64,000 nt of DNA from Chloroflexota bacterium (GCA_023381515.1 JAMCQI010000079.1:1-64000), one strand, 5' to 3'; shown: positions 1 to 7,916, counted from the stretch's first letter. Made by a program: numbers and translations. The notes: generated by a model not told the origin, from the letters alone.

Positions 1-127
<127 letters not shown>

Positions 128-148
128 TTCTTTGAATCCTCCTGAAAG

Positions 149-224
149 TGGAGCCTTCGCTGGGATTTGAACCCAGGACCCCGGTCTTACCAAGACCGTG
201 CTCTACCAACTGAGCTACGAAGGC
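149..224 (-). tRNA. tRNA-Thr(GGT)
   Basis: The minus strand folds into a full cloverleaf: acceptor GCCTTCG/CGAAGGC, D arm GCTC/GAGC, anticodon stem CGGTC/GACCG with loop TTGGTAA (anticodon GGT, threonine), and T arm CTGGG-TTCAAAT-CCCAG. A CCA end is encoded (149-151). It lies 22 bases before the tuf start codon and is probably cut from the tuf transcript. Confidence 0.96.
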
Positions 225-276
225 CTACAACCTGGAAATGCTGCTGACCAACTGTGCGCACAATGCCAGAAGCGAG

Positions 277-360
277 TGGGGAGGGTGAGATTCGGACTCA
301 CATAGCCGTACGGCATCGATTTTACAGACCGACGCGACTCACCACCTTCGCCGCCTCCCC
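277..360 (-). tRNA. tRNA-Tyr(GTA)
   Basis: The acceptor GGGGAGG (354-360) pairs with CCTCCCC (278-284). The D arm is GCGA/TCGC. The anticodon stem TCGGT/ATCGA carries loop CTGTAAA, so the anticodon is GTA (tyrosine). A long class II variable arm contains GCCGTACGGC, and the T arm is GTGAG/CTCAC. The discriminator is A277. No CCA is encoded (CTC follows), so CCA must be added enzymatically. It is the middle tRNA of the tuf operon. Confidence 0.93.
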
Positions 361-369
361 TCATTCGCC

Positions 370-449
370 GCGGATTGCGGACCGCGGACTGCGAAACAGG
401 GGCTTGCACTTGATTCCGCAATCTAAAAGCCCGCATTCCGCAGTCTATT
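370..449. repeat. Degenerate heptanucleotide (7-bp period) tract between tRNA genes
   Basis: On the plus strand GCGGATT, GCGGACC and GCGGACT follow one another at 370, 377 and 384. About 20 to 50 bases later the complementary units ATTCCGC (415 and 435) appear. The period of 7 and the inverted arrangement match other intergenic tracts in this window whose sequences differ. The spacer occupies the position where E. coli has tRNA-Gly, but no cloverleaf can be drawn. Confidence 0.6.
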
Positions 450-450
450 G

Positions 451-523
451 AGCCGGCGGTCAGACTTGAACTGACAACCGACGGTTTACAAAACCGTTGC
501 TCTGCCGGTTGAGCTACGCCGGC
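451..523 (-). tRNA. tRNA-Thr(TGT)
   Basis: The acceptor GCCGGCG (517-523) pairs with CGCCGGC (452-458). The anticodon stem ACGGT/ACCGT holds loop TTTGTAA (anticodon TGT, threonine). The T arm TGTCAG-TTCAAGT-CTGAC is regular. The discriminator is T451, followed by CAA, so CCA is not encoded. This is the first gene of the tuf operon. Confidence 0.95.
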
Positions 524-544
524 ATTGGGCGCGGAGCACGGGAT

Positions 545-573
545 ATTATATACGCCCTTTATAAAAAAGTCAA
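545..573 (-). promoter_or_regulatory. Sigma70-type promoter of the tRNA-tuf operon
   Basis: On the minus strand the -35 box TTGACT (568-573) and the -10 box TATAAT (545-550) are separated by exactly 17 bases. The predicted start near 538 is about 15 bases before the first tRNA, as expected for a stable-RNA operon. Confidence 0.85.
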
Positions 574-673
574 AACGGTTGCGTCCTTCGGCCCACAGCG
601 GGTCCCTGCGGCCGTTCTGGAGGGCATAATATGGCATGGAAAGGCGCTCGATGCACAGCCACATACCATCTAG

Positions 674-778
674 TTACGTCAGAAATGCTGCCGTCTTTTG
701 CTTATCGGCCACAAGGCCGAGGAGCGCTTGGATCGCACAAGTGTAGCCGCACTATCTCAGGCCGGCGATAACGCCCAC
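674..778 (-). pseudogene. Decayed 3' end of a second aroQ copy
   Basis: The minus strand from 778 reads VGVIAGLR, stop, CGYTCAIQALLGLVADK and ends at a TAA (674-676). This matches the C-terminus of the intact AroQ encoded at 6594-7067 (VGVIAGLGWRGYIYALHALLGV), and the DNA is also clearly similar (for example GTAGCCGC, ATAACGCCCAC). A further in-frame TGA lies just upstream (779-781), and no 5' part of the gene is visible. It sits between the end of the ABC permease gene and the tRNA operon promoter. It is therefore a truncated, stop-containing remnant in direct orientation with the intact gene 5.9 kb away. Confidence 0.75.
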
Positions 779-810
779 TCAAACGACTGAACAAACGGCT
801 CCTTTGGAAT

Positions 811-1698
811 CTAAGTTGCCGCTTCAACTCCCGGAATATTCGCTGGCCCGGCACGCTCTTCTCGGTCCCACGGCATCAGGCGATGCTCGAGCGCTTGCAG
901 GCCGCCCGTGAACAGCGCGCCGAGAAGCATGATCACGACTAGCCCTGCAAACATGTTCTCGATCTCCAGCATTTGCCACGAAAACCAGATGAGATACCCC
1001 AGCCCGTACTGCGCGGCGACAAATTCGGCGGCGATAATCACAATCAGCGCCGTCCCCAAGCTGAGGCGCAGCCCGGCGAAGATCACAGGCAGAGCGCCGG
1101 GAATGATGACATGCCAGAACATCTGCCATCGATTGGCGCCGTAGTTGTTTGCGGCTTCGAAAAAGATGGGATCGATGTCGCGTACGCCGACGGTCGTGTT
1201 GATCAAGACGAGAAAGAACGATGAAATGCCGACGGTGACAATTTTGCTGGTTTCGCCAATGCCGAAAATCAACATGATCAACGGAAGGATTGCGATCTTG
1301 GGAAGGACATACAGCGCCGACATCACCGGGTCGATTGCGACACGCACCGAGCGGCTCATGCCCATGAGGACGCCGAGGACGATCCCCGGGATGGCGCCGA
1401 GGAGAAAGCCCGCAAAAATGCGGAACAGGCTCACCCAGAGATTTCCCTGTGCGATGACTTGCTGCACGCCACCCCAGTCCCCTTGCCCGATGAGCCCCGG
1501 CAGCAGCCACAACTTGCCTAGCAGGTCGCCGTCGACGGTCATGTCCCACAATGCCACCAGCACGGACGACGGCGCCGGAAAAAACCGCGCGTCCAGCCAG
1601 CCCACGCGCACCACGAATTCCCAAATCAAGAGCAGCAAAACGGGAAAGCCGATTGAGAGAAGCCGGTCCCGCTGTTCGGTGTCCAATTTCATAGTCAT
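811..1698 (-). CDS. ABC transporter permease, SsuC/TauC (nitrate/sulfonate/taurine) family
   Basis: This 295-residue inner-membrane permease belongs to the SsuC/TauC/ThiX branch. It has about six hydrophobic segments and the BPD-type EAA loop (EAANNYGA ... IIPGALP) that docks on the ATPase. The start is the ATG at 1698, which overlaps the TGA of the preceding ATPase gene as ATGA (1695-1698). A longer frame upstream exists, but that overlap and the family length favour 1698. With the ATPase (1695-2474) and the binding protein (2597-3763) it forms one importer. The substrate cannot be read from sequence: the family takes up sulfonates, nitrate, taurine or pyrimidine precursors. It is the last gene of the long minus-strand block, followed by the aroQ remnant. 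Confidence 0.9.
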   Translation of the reverse strand: MTMKLDTEQRDRLLSIGFPVLLLLIWEFVVRVGWLDARFFPAPSSVLVALWDMTVDGDLLGKLWLLPGLIGQGDWGGVQQVIAQGNLWVSLFRIFAGFLLGAIPGIVLGVLMGMSRSVRVAIDPVMSALYVLPKIAILPLIMLIFGIGETSKIVTVGISSFFLVLINTTVGVRDIDPIFFEAANNYGANRWQMFWHVIIPGALPVIFAGLRLSLGTALIVIIAAEFVAAQYGLGYLIWFSWQMLEIENMFAGLVVIMLLGALFTGGLQALEHRLMPWDREERAGPANIPGVEAAT

Positions 1699-2474
1699 AG
1701 CTGCTGCTCCATCGCGCGCAAAACCTCGCCTTGCAGCTCTTTCCAAATTGCATAATTAAGGCGGCCGAACTCCGCCGTGCCGGTCAGCTCGAAGGTGCGG
1801 GGGCGCTTGAAAGGCACGGCGAACTCGCATTTGAACGTGCCCGGATGCGCGGTCATCAGAACCACGCGGTCGCCCAGCAGGAGCGCCTCTTCGATGCTGT
1901 GCGTGATATAGACCACCGTCTTGCGCGACGCTTCCCAAATCCTGAGCAGCTCCTCCTGTAGGACAGCGCGTGTTTGCGCGTCGAGAGCCCCCAGGGGCTC
2001 GTCCATCAGCAAAATCTCTGGATCATTGGCAAAAGCGCGGGCAATACTCACCCTTTGCTTCATGCCGCCGGAGAGCTGGTGCGGGTACGCGTCGGCAAAC
2101 TTGCTCAGCCCGACTTTGCGCAGCCACTCGCTGGCCGTCGCATACCGTTCGGCCTTGCCGATGCCTCGCATCTCCAAGCCGAAAGCGACGTTGTCGAGAA
2201 CCGTCTTCCATGGAAAGATCGCATACTCTTGAAAGACGATATTCTGAAGGGGCGCCCCGTTCCTACCGGGCACCAGCGTCACCTGTCCGGATGTGGGCGT
2301 TGCCAATCCCCCAAGAATTCGCAGGAACGTCGATTTGCCGCAGCCGGAGGGCCCGACGATGCAAACAAATTCTCCTTCCTGCACCTCGAGATTGAAATCG
2401 TGCAGCGCGGTGACGGTCCTGTCCCCTGATGAGAATGCTTTTGCGACGCCAACCGCTTTTATTTTAGCAGTCAC
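1695..2474 (-). CDS. ABC transporter ATPase, SsuB/TauB family
   Basis: A 259-residue ATP-hydrolysing subunit. It shows Walker A GPSGCGKST, signature LSGGMKQR, Walker B EILLMDEPLGALD and switch histidine THSIEEA, all intact and typical of the nitrate/sulfonate class. The frame is open for 72 codons further upstream, but an AAGGAG ends 4 bases before the GTG at 2474 and the protein then starts at the normal family position (VTAKIKAVGVAKAF). The upstream extension would translate a hairpin repeat and is not credible. It is coupled to the permease gene by an ATGA overlap. The 122-base gap to the binding-protein gene holds a heptamer hairpin (2484-2525) and a dispersed repeat (2542-2574). Confidence 0.9.
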   Translation of the reverse strand: MTAKIKAVGVAKAFSSGDRTVTALHDFNLEVQEGEFVCIVGPSGCGKSTFLRILGGLATPTSGQVTLVPGRNGAPLQNIVFQEYAIFPWKTVLDNVAFGLEMRGIGKAERYATASEWLRKVGLSKFADAYPHQLSGGMKQRVSIARAFANDPEILLMDEPLGALDAQTRAVLQEELLRIWEASRKTVVYITHSIEEALLLGDRVVLMTAHPGTFKCEFAVPFKRPRTFELTGTAEFGRLNYAIWKELQGEVLRAMEQQL

Positions 2475-2483
2475 AACGCTCCT

Positions 2484-2525
2484 TGAAGGATGAAGGATGA
2501 AGGCTCCGCCCTCATCCTTCATCCT
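2484..2525. repeat. Heptamer hairpin between binding protein and ATPase genes
   Basis: Three TGAAGGA-type units (2484-2503) are followed by two complementary TCATCCT units (2512-2525). The arms pair over about 13 bases around a small loop. It lies inside the SsuA-B transcript and could stabilise the upstream message or reduce downstream expression; that role is inference. Confidence 0.6.
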
Positions 2526-2541
2526 CGCAGAGGCCCCGCCA

Positions 2542-2574
2542 AGGTCCCGCGGGGTCTGCGGGATCGCGAGGTCT
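2542..2574. repeat. Dispersed 33-bp repeat, copy 1
   Basis: The sequence from AGGTCCCGCGGGG to GCGGGATCGCGAGGTCT recurs with few changes at 48042-48073 (AGGTCCCGCGGG ... GCGGGATCGGAGGTCT). Both copies are intergenic, GC-rich and partly self-complementary (CCCGC/GCGGG), like a small REP element. Confidence 0.55.
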
Positions 2575-2596
2575 AGCGACCTTCTGACTTTTGCCT

Positions 2597-3763
2597 TTAC
2601 TTGGGTGCTCCCAGCACCTTGACGGCATTGTCCAAGAACGACGTATCTACCATCTTGTCGGATGGGATTGCAGTTTTGTAATCTGTCCACCCTTCGGTGC
2701 GGAAGACCTGTTCCATGTTCTTGATGCTGTCGAGATAGATTTGCAGATTGGGATCTATGGTTGGCGGTACGCCGCTCTTGATCGCGCCTTCCGTTGAAGG
2801 GGTGTATTTCATGTACGCTTTGATGTTCTCCGGGTCCAGATACTTGTCACCCTGCATCGCTCGGGCCCCTTCGACGAGTGCGATCATAAAGCGCTTGGCG
2901 ACATCCGGTCGATCCTTGATGAACTTGCCGGAATACATCCAAACAGTCGTCATCGCACCCGGTGCTATATCCTGCGCGAGCAGCACGCCGGTGCCATCTT
3001 TGAGAATCTGATCAGAGTACGGCGGACCGACGAGAGCGGCATCCACCGAGCCTTGCTTCATCGCCTGTACTAGGTCCGGGTTTGCCAGATTGACCGCGGT
3101 GATGTCTTTGAACGTCAGGCCCACATCCTCCAAGGCCTTGGCCACAAAGTACGCGCCCGTCGAACCCGCTGCGCCCGCAACGCCGACTTTCAGGCCTTTC
3201 AGATCGGCAACGGCTTTAACTTTGCCGGAATCCTTCAGGTCCTTGCGGACGAGGAGCACCGTGGGGCCATTCTTCAACGGCTGAATGGCCGCCGACGCGA
3301 CGATGCGAAAGTCCAGCCCCTTGTTAAAACCATTGAACGTAGCGGCCGCGATGCCGACGCCGCCCACGTCGTACTGCCCAGTCGCGAGGAACGGCAGAGC
3401 ATCGGCGGCCGTGGTTACTTTCTGCATGGAGACGTCAATGTTCTGCTCTTTCATGAAACCGCGTTCAATGGCCAGGTAGAGGGGTGCAAAGTTGGTGATT
3501 GCAACATACGCTACCGTGACTTTGTCGGGTGTTCCGGAGGCCGCAGCTTTTGTCGCTGCCGCCGTCGGGGCGACAGTTGGTGCGGTGGTTGCCGCCGGCG
3601 CTGTCGTGGGCTGTGACGCCGTGGTGGCTTGGGGCGCTGTGGTCGCCTGGGGCGCGGTCGTGGGCGGAGCTGCCGTCGGCGCAGGGGTCGCCGCAGGCGC
3701 ACAGGCGGCGAGCGCGATCGCGGCGGTCAACGCAATTAATAGCACGAGCAACTTGCCTTTCAT
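2597..3763 (-). CDS. ABC substrate-binding lipoprotein, NMT1/SsuA-like
   Basis: A 388-residue extracytoplasmic binding protein. Starting at the ATG 3763 gives a classic lipoprotein signal (MKGKLLVLLIALTAAIAL, lipobox LAAC, Cys21), then a Pro/Thr/Ala/Gln spacer of about 55 residues, then an NMT1/THI5-type periplasmic-binding fold (AYVAITNFAPLYLAIERGF; DVGGVGIAA). The longer frame from a GTG at 3820 overlaps the aroA-like stop as GTGA, but it would put 19 charged residues before the signal peptide, so I prefer 3763, which has an AGGAG-rich leader. The ligand is unknown. The gene heads the SsuABC-type importer and directly follows the AroA-like gene, so it may feed the same pathway. Confidence 0.88.
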   Translation of the reverse strand: MKGKLLVLLIALTAAIALAACAPAATPAPTAAPPTTAPQATTAPQATTASQPTTAPAATTAPTVAPTAAATKAAASGTPDKVTVAYVAITNFAPLYLAIERGFMKEQNIDVSMQKVTTAADALPFLATGQYDVGGVGIAAATFNGFNKGLDFRIVASAAIQPLKNGPTVLLVRKDLKDSGKVKAVADLKGLKVGVAGAAGSTGAYFVAKALEDVGLTFKDITAVNLANPDLVQAMKQGSVDAALVGPPYSDQILKDGTGVLLAQDIAPGAMTTVWMYSGKFIKDRPDVAKRFMIALVEGARAMQGDKYLDPENIKAYMKYTPSTEGAIKSGVPPTIDPNLQIYLDSIKNMEQVFRTEGWTDYKTAIPSDKMVDTSFLDNAVKVLGAPK

Positions 3764-3816
3764 TCCTCTTCTCCTCTTCTTGCGAGTGTCGTCCGGGTCG
3801 TCTAGCTCAATTTGAC

Positions 3817-5127
3817 TCACGACGGATTATCCTCTTCCACGATATCTATCGGGATTCCCAACCGCTGCATGTCCTGGATGAAGCCGGGATAGGACACGCT
3901 CGCCGCCGCAGCATCGGAAACGTAAGTTGTCCCCTCCGCGGTGCAACCGGCCACGACAAAACTCATCTGTACACGGTGATCGTGCAGCGAGTCCATGCTC
4001 GCACCGTGCAGCGCCTCGACCCCTTCAAATTCGAGGCCATCGGGTGTCTCTCTTACTCGCGCTCCCATTTTGTTCAACTGGCACATCGCTGCCAGGCGAT
4101 CGCATTCCTTGTAGCGGAGCTGCGCGGCATTATAGATTCGACTCTTGCCTTCCGCGAGTGCGAGCAGTACGCTCAGGATCGGGACCATATCCGGTGCATC
4201 GCCGCAATCCACTTCGATCCCCTTGAGCCGGCGTCCACCCGCTATCTCTATACTACGCGCTCCGGCATCGATTCGCAAATCTGCGCCCATGCGCTGCAGA
4301 GCGGGAACAATCGCCGCTTCGGGGTGGACGGCAGTCAGGTCAATGTTCTCATAGACGAGTCGTGAGCTGGTGAGGGCCGCCAGCGCGAGACCAAAAGAAG
4401 CCAACGCGATATCCCCCGGAATGACGATTTCCGCAGGCTTGTACGACTGCCCACCCGGCACGAAATACGAGCGGCGGTCGGGCGCGGCCACAACGTCGAC
4501 CCCGAACTGCCGCATCATCGCGGTCGTCATCGTGACGTAACTCGCCTCCTGGACGGCGCCGGTAACTGACACCGTCACTTGATGTCCCGTGAAAGGTGCC
4601 AGGAGGATTAGCCCGGTCGTCCATGGCGAGATGAGCCCATCCACCTCGGCGTGAGGACCCAGAGTGCGTGGATCGCGGTGTTTGACGACGATGGGCGGTT
4701 TGCCATTGCCGCGTGCAGACCATGCTTCAATCCCCCACCGGTTCAGTGCATCGAGGAACTGGACTTGCGGGCGCGACCGGATTGAGGCATCTCCGGTGAA
4801 AACGACCGCCTCCGGCGCGGTGCTCGCGAGCCCGAGCATGAAATGGATGGTGGACCCAGAGTTCCCGACGTCCAGGATGTCCTCGGGCGTCCGGTAAGGT
4901 CCACCGCGCACGGCATAGCCGTCGGTTTTCCGTTCGAACCGGGTACCGAGGAGTGAAAGGCACCGCACCGTGGACATATTGTCGAGTGCCTCAGATGTTC
5001 CCATGATACGGCTTTCGCCTTGAGCGAGTGAGGCGAGAAGCAAAGCGCGGTGCGTATGGTATTTCGACGGCGGCGCCACCATCCTACCGCTAAAGCTTGG
5101 CGCCCTCTTTATAGCAAGATTGCTCAC
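3817..5127 (-). CDS. aroA: AroA-like enolpyruvyl transferase (EPSP synthase family) with altered active site
   Basis: A 436-residue protein of the EPSP synthase fold; the family adds the enolpyruvyl group of PEP to shikimate-3-phosphate. Several E. coli AroA catalytic residues are kept: Lys22, Arg119 (=R124), Asp313, Lys340, Glu341, Arg344 and Arg385 (=R386). Others are changed. The motif GNAGTAMR reads GNSGSTIH (His95 for Arg100), the shikimate-phosphate Gln171 is Trp169 (ISPWTT), and the C-terminal Lys411 is Val (ASVSYPGF). The start is taken as the GTG at 5127, with AAGGGGG four bases upstream; the open frame further upstream has no family similarity. It follows the AroC-like gene and overlaps the frame of the binding-protein gene. 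It is either a divergent true AroA or, more likely, a paralogue with different chemistry. Confidence 0.8.
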   Translation of the reverse strand: MSNLAIKRAPSFSGRMVAPPSKYHTHRALLLASLAQGESRIMGTSEALDNMSTVRCLSLLGTRFERKTDGYAVRGGPYRTPEDILDVGNSGSTIHFMLGLASTAPEAVVFTGDASIRSRPQVQFLDALNRWGIEAWSARGNGKPPIVVKHRDPRTLGPHAEVDGLISPWTTGLILLAPFTGHQVTVSVTGAVQEASYVTMTTAMMRQFGVDVVAAPDRRSYFVPGGQSYKPAEIVIPGDIALASFGLALAALTSSRLVYENIDLTAVHPEAAIVPALQRMGADLRIDAGARSIEIAGGRRLKGIEVDCGDAPDMVPILSVLLALAEGKSRIYNAAQLRYKECDRLAAMCQLNKMGARVRETPDGLEFEGVEALHGASMDSLHDHRVQMSFVVAGCTAEGTTYVSDAAAASVSYPGFIQDMQRLGIPIDIVEEDNPS

Positions 5128-5152
5128 AAACCCCCTTTGCAAGACAAAAAGA

Positions 5153-5290
5153 CAGAAAGCAGCAAGCAGAAGGCACCCGCGAACCTGACGAGGTCTCCGC
5201 CGCACTACGAGAAAGCAGAACCCAGTTCCCGCGATCCCGAGCGGGAAGGCAGAGCCCCGTTCGCTGCCTACTGCTTACTGCTTTCTTTTT
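5153..5290. repeat. Pair of inverted heptamer tracts flanking the AroC-AroA gap
   Basis: CAGAAAG, CAGCAAG and CAGAAGG follow one another at 5153-5173. CTGCCTA, CTGCTTA and CTGCTTT follow at 5264-5284. The two tracts are inverted relative to each other and keep a strict period of 7. They fill the start of the AroA-like frame upstream of its GTG and the gap after the AroC-like gene. Confidence 0.55.
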
Positions 5291-5306
5291 TCTGCCAAAG
5301 GCCTAC

Positions 5307-6470
5307 TCATTCACCGTCCGGCGAAGCCAGGACCTCCTGCCCGATTTGCGGACCCTCCATATCATGATACAGTGAACGATAACCGTTCCACATCATGAGA
5401 TGGTCCACAATGACCATCGCCGTCATCGCTTCTGCCACGGGTACAACCCGCGGCACGATCGTCGGATCGCGGCGCGTCTCGGCTGCAAGCGTCTCGTTGC
5501 GTCTCTGGATCACGTTGATGGTCTGCTGGTCAATCGAGATGGTCGAGGTCGGTTTGACGGCAATTCGGAATACGATATCGGCGCCGGTGCTGATGCCTCC
5601 CAGCATCCCGCCCGCGTTGTTGCTGTGGAACCGGACGACGGCGTTTTGGTCGTAATAGGGGATGTCGTTGTTCTGGCTTCCCGTGCGTCGCGCCTCTTCA
5701 AATCCCCCACCGAACTCGATGCCGCGCACTGCCCCGATGCTGAGCATTGCGTGCGCGAGCGCGGCGGTCAATTTATCGAACACCGGCTCCCCCAAACCGG
5801 CAGGCACCCCACGTGCGATCACCTCGACCACACCGCCCACTGTGTCCCCTTTGCGTGCGATCTCAAGCGTCTTTTGAATCATCCGATCGCTCATTTCGAT
5901 GTCGGGGCAGCGAGCCGCATTCTTTTCCGTGTTCGTAAGAATCTCGTCCCAGGTGAGATCAGGACGCGCCTGGATTCCCGCCATCTCCTTGGTGTAGGCG
6001 ACGATCTTTATCCCCTCACGTTCGAGGAGCTTTTTCGCGATCGCGCCCGCCGCCACGCGGCATGCCGTCTCGCGCCCGCTCGATCGTCCCGCCCCGCGCC
6101 AATCGCGAAATCGTCCGTATTTGATGTGGAACGTATAGTCTGCGTGGCCGGGCCGCACGCGCTCCATGACCTTGGCATATTGCTTGATGTGGTACGGCTT
6201 GGTATCCACGTTGTAAATGATCATTCCGACCGGAGCGCCTGTCGTGTAGCATTCGAAGACACCCGAGACAATCTGGACGCGATCCTTTTCCTGGCGCGGC
6301 GAAGTGATCGGGCTTTGCCCCGGCCGCCGCCGGTCTAGCTCGCGCTGTACATCTGCTTCGGTGAGGTACAGTCCCGGCGGGACGCCATCCACAATGATCT
6401 GCAATGCCGGTCCGTAAGACTCGCCGGAAGCTGTCACGCGAAATAGCCTGCCAAAGGTATTCCCTTGCAT
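5307..6470 (-). CDS. aroC: AroC-like protein (chorismate synthase family) with altered active site
   Basis: A 387-residue member of the chorismate synthase family, FMN-dependent enzymes that remove phosphate from EPSP. The scaffold is clear: MQGNTFGRLFRVT, LDRRRPGQS, RPGHADYTF with His109, RVAAGAIAKK, GGMLGGISTG and VPVAEAM. Normally invariant positions differ. The N-terminal GESHG is GESYG (Tyr19 for the catalytic His), TTFGES is TASGES, SNHAGG is SNNAGG, RSSARET is RSSGRET and RHDPC is RRDPT. The ATG at 6470 has GAGAGG about 6 bases upstream. It lies between aroQ and the aroA-like gene in one minus-strand run. Loss of the catalytic His argues for a paralogue with another substrate, but a slow true chorismate synthase cannot be excluded. 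Confidence 0.82.
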   Translation of the reverse strand: MQGNTFGRLFRVTASGESYGPALQIIVDGVPPGLYLTEADVQRELDRRRPGQSPITSPRQEKDRVQIVSGVFECYTTGAPVGMIIYNVDTKPYHIKQYAKVMERVRPGHADYTFHIKYGRFRDWRGAGRSSGRETACRVAAGAIAKKLLEREGIKIVAYTKEMAGIQARPDLTWDEILTNTEKNAARCPDIEMSDRMIQKTLEIARKGDTVGGVVEVIARGVPAGLGEPVFDKLTAALAHAMLSIGAVRGIEFGGGFEEARRTGSQNNDIPYYDQNAVVRFHSNNAGGMLGGISTGADIVFRIAVKPTSTISIDQQTINVIQRRNETLAAETRRDPTIVPRVVPVAEAMTAMVIVDHLMMWNGYRSLYHDMEGPQIGQEVLASPDGE

Positions 6471-6526
6471 AATATCCTCTCCATGAATTACGACTCGCCG
6501 AAAACTTGCTCTGCTCTACACGTACT

Positions 6527-6554
6527 AATGGCGCGCATGCGGATGCGCGCCATT
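6527..6554. repeat. Perfect 12-bp inverted repeat between aroQ and aroC-like genes
   Basis: AATGGCGCGCAT (6527-6538) and ATGCGCGCCATT (6543-6554) are separated by 4 bases, giving a very stable hairpin in the minus-strand transcript. No U-tract follows on that strand, so it is more likely a processing or stabilising element than a terminator. Confidence 0.6.
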
Positions 6555-6593
6555 CTTCGGCACCTCTGTTCCTTCGCCTCGGGCGAACGAAGG

Positions 6594-7067
6594 TCAATCA
6601 TCGTACCCGAGTTCGTTTTCCGCCTTCCCCTGATCCTGCAGAACGCCTAGAAGGGCATGGAGCGCATAGATGTAGCCGCGCCATCCCAGACCGGCAATAA
6701 CGCCCACGCACACCGGAGAAATGACCAGACGGTGCCGGAACTCTTCCCGTGCATGCACATTTGTCAAATGCACCTCCACTGCAGGCAGCTTGACCGCCGA
6801 GAGCGCATCCCGGATGGCGATGGAATAGTGCGCATAGGCACCCGGATTCAGAATGATTCCATCCGCCCAGTTGCGCGCTTCCTGGATCGCGTCAACGATT
6901 CCCCCTTCGCTGTTCGAATGGAAGGCGCGTACCTCCGCGCCGTTCTCCTGCCCTGCCTTGACGACCCGGTTATTGATCTCGTCAAAACTGACTGTCCCGT
7001 AAATCCCCGGTTCCCGCACGCCAAGCAGATTCAGATTCGGCCCCTGGATCAACAGTATTTTAAACAT
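6594..7067 (-). CDS. aroQ: 3-dehydroquinate dehydratase, type II
   Basis: A 157-residue type II dehydroquinase; the dodecameric family interconverts 3-dehydroquinate and 3-dehydroshikimate. The signature GPNLNLLGVREPGIYG carries the catalytic Arg and Tyr. EVHLTNVHAREEFRH carries the catalytic His, and NPGAYAHYS the substrate-binding Asn. FHSNSEG replaces the more usual RQSNHEG, and the serine after FRHR is Leu, so the active site is mostly but not fully standard. The ATG at 7067 is preceded by AAGGAG with 8-base spacing. The gene follows the citryl-CoA-lyase-like gene by 51 bases. A decayed copy of its 3' end is found at 674-778. Confidence 0.92.
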   Translation of the reverse strand: MFKILLIQGPNLNLLGVREPGIYGTVSFDEINNRVVKAGQENGAEVRAFHSNSEGGIVDAIQEARNWADGIILNPGAYAHYSIAIRDALSAVKLPAVEVHLTNVHAREEFRHRLVISPVCVGVIAGLGWRGYIYALHALLGVLQDQGKAENELGYDD

Positions 7068-7118
7068 TCTTCGCGCTCCTTGACAAGAGTAAAGTGACGA
7101 CGATGCCGGCCCAGCTTA

Positions 7119-7916
7119 TCATGGCTCCCGACGAGGGTTGGGCCCCAAGTCATCTGCCACCCGCGGAGGAATCCCGTCATAGACAATGGGGATGCGCACT
7201 CGCATCGGTTTTTCGCGCGTGTGCTCCTCCATGACCTGCGCCGTCAGACCGGCCACACGTCCCATAATAAAGAGAAGCCTAGCGAATGCGGCAGGAAATC
7301 CGAGATCGTACAGCACTGCCGCAAGAGCCCCGTCGATGTTGACTGGCAGCGGCTTTATCTTTTCGCGTGCCGCTTGCTCCAACGCCTCCATAAACGCAAT
7401 GCCATCGCGTGCCAGCCCGGCTTGGCGGGCAAGGTCAAAGAGAATACGGGTCCGCGGGTCTACGGTATGGACGCGATGGCCCATCCCCGGCAGACGCTTG
7501 CCTTGCGCGACCGCCTCGGCGACGGTCCTCTGCGCGGCCTCCGCGATGGAAAGCGCTCCGGTGCGGGCCATCTCCACCCCATCCGCGATCATCTGCATAC
7601 AGGCATAACCCGCGCCTCCGTGCGCGTCGCCAATTGCCAGAACGCCCGCGGCGACCGCCGCTTCGAGCGATTGGCGATTACCCGAGGCGACAAGGCGAGC
7701 CGCCGCCGCCGAGGGCGCGCCCGGACCGTGGTCTGAGACGGCGATGAGCATCGCATCCATGAGCCGACGTTCATCCTGCGTGGGCAGCCTGCCTTGGTGC
7801 AGCAAAAAGATCGTGTCTGTAAAAGTCGCCCCCATCATTAACGCGGTAACATCATACCCGCGAATCCAGATGCTTCTTTCATTCGAATTCGTGATCGCGG
7901 TTCGCCATGCTTCCAT
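7119..7916 (-). CDS. Short citrate synthase / citryl-CoA lyase-like protein
   Basis: A 265-residue protein of the citrate synthase superfamily, much shorter than true citrate synthases (about 370-430) and close to the length of stand-alone citryl-CoA lyase domains. The catalytic triad positions are present: His in SDHGPGAP, His in GMGHRVHTVDPRT and Asp in PVNIDGALA. The family forms or cleaves C-C bonds between acyl-CoA and oxo-acids. The start ATG 7916 has GAGGG five bases upstream. It lies downstream of the acylating aldehyde dehydrogenase gene, which could supply an acyl-CoA, and upstream of aroQ. The gap to the aldehyde dehydrogenase gene is filled by heptamers. The exact reaction is unknown. 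Confidence 0.8.
   Translation of the reverse strand: MEAWRTAITNSNERSIWIRGYDVTALMMGATFTDTIFLLHQGRLPTQDERRLMDAMLIAVSDHGPGAPSAAAARLVASGNRQSLEAAVAAGVLAIGDAHGGAGYACMQMIADGVEMARTGALSIAEAAQRTVAEAVAQGKRLPGMGHRVHTVDPRTRILFDLARQAGLARDGIAFMEALEQAAREKIKPLPVNIDGALAAVLYDLGFPAAFARLLFIMGRVAGLTAQVMEEHTREKPMRVRIPIVYDGIPPRVADDLGPNPRREP

Noticed and set aside
361..450. A possible tRNA-Gly between the tRNA-Thr and tRNA-Tyr genes, as in E. coli tufB operon
   Set aside because: No acceptor, D or T arm can be paired; the spacer is a heptamer tract.
3529..4365. 278-codon plus-strand frame over the binding-protein and AroA-like genes
   Set aside because: Composition is Ser/Arg/Pro-rich antisense of the Pro/Thr spacer; no domain.
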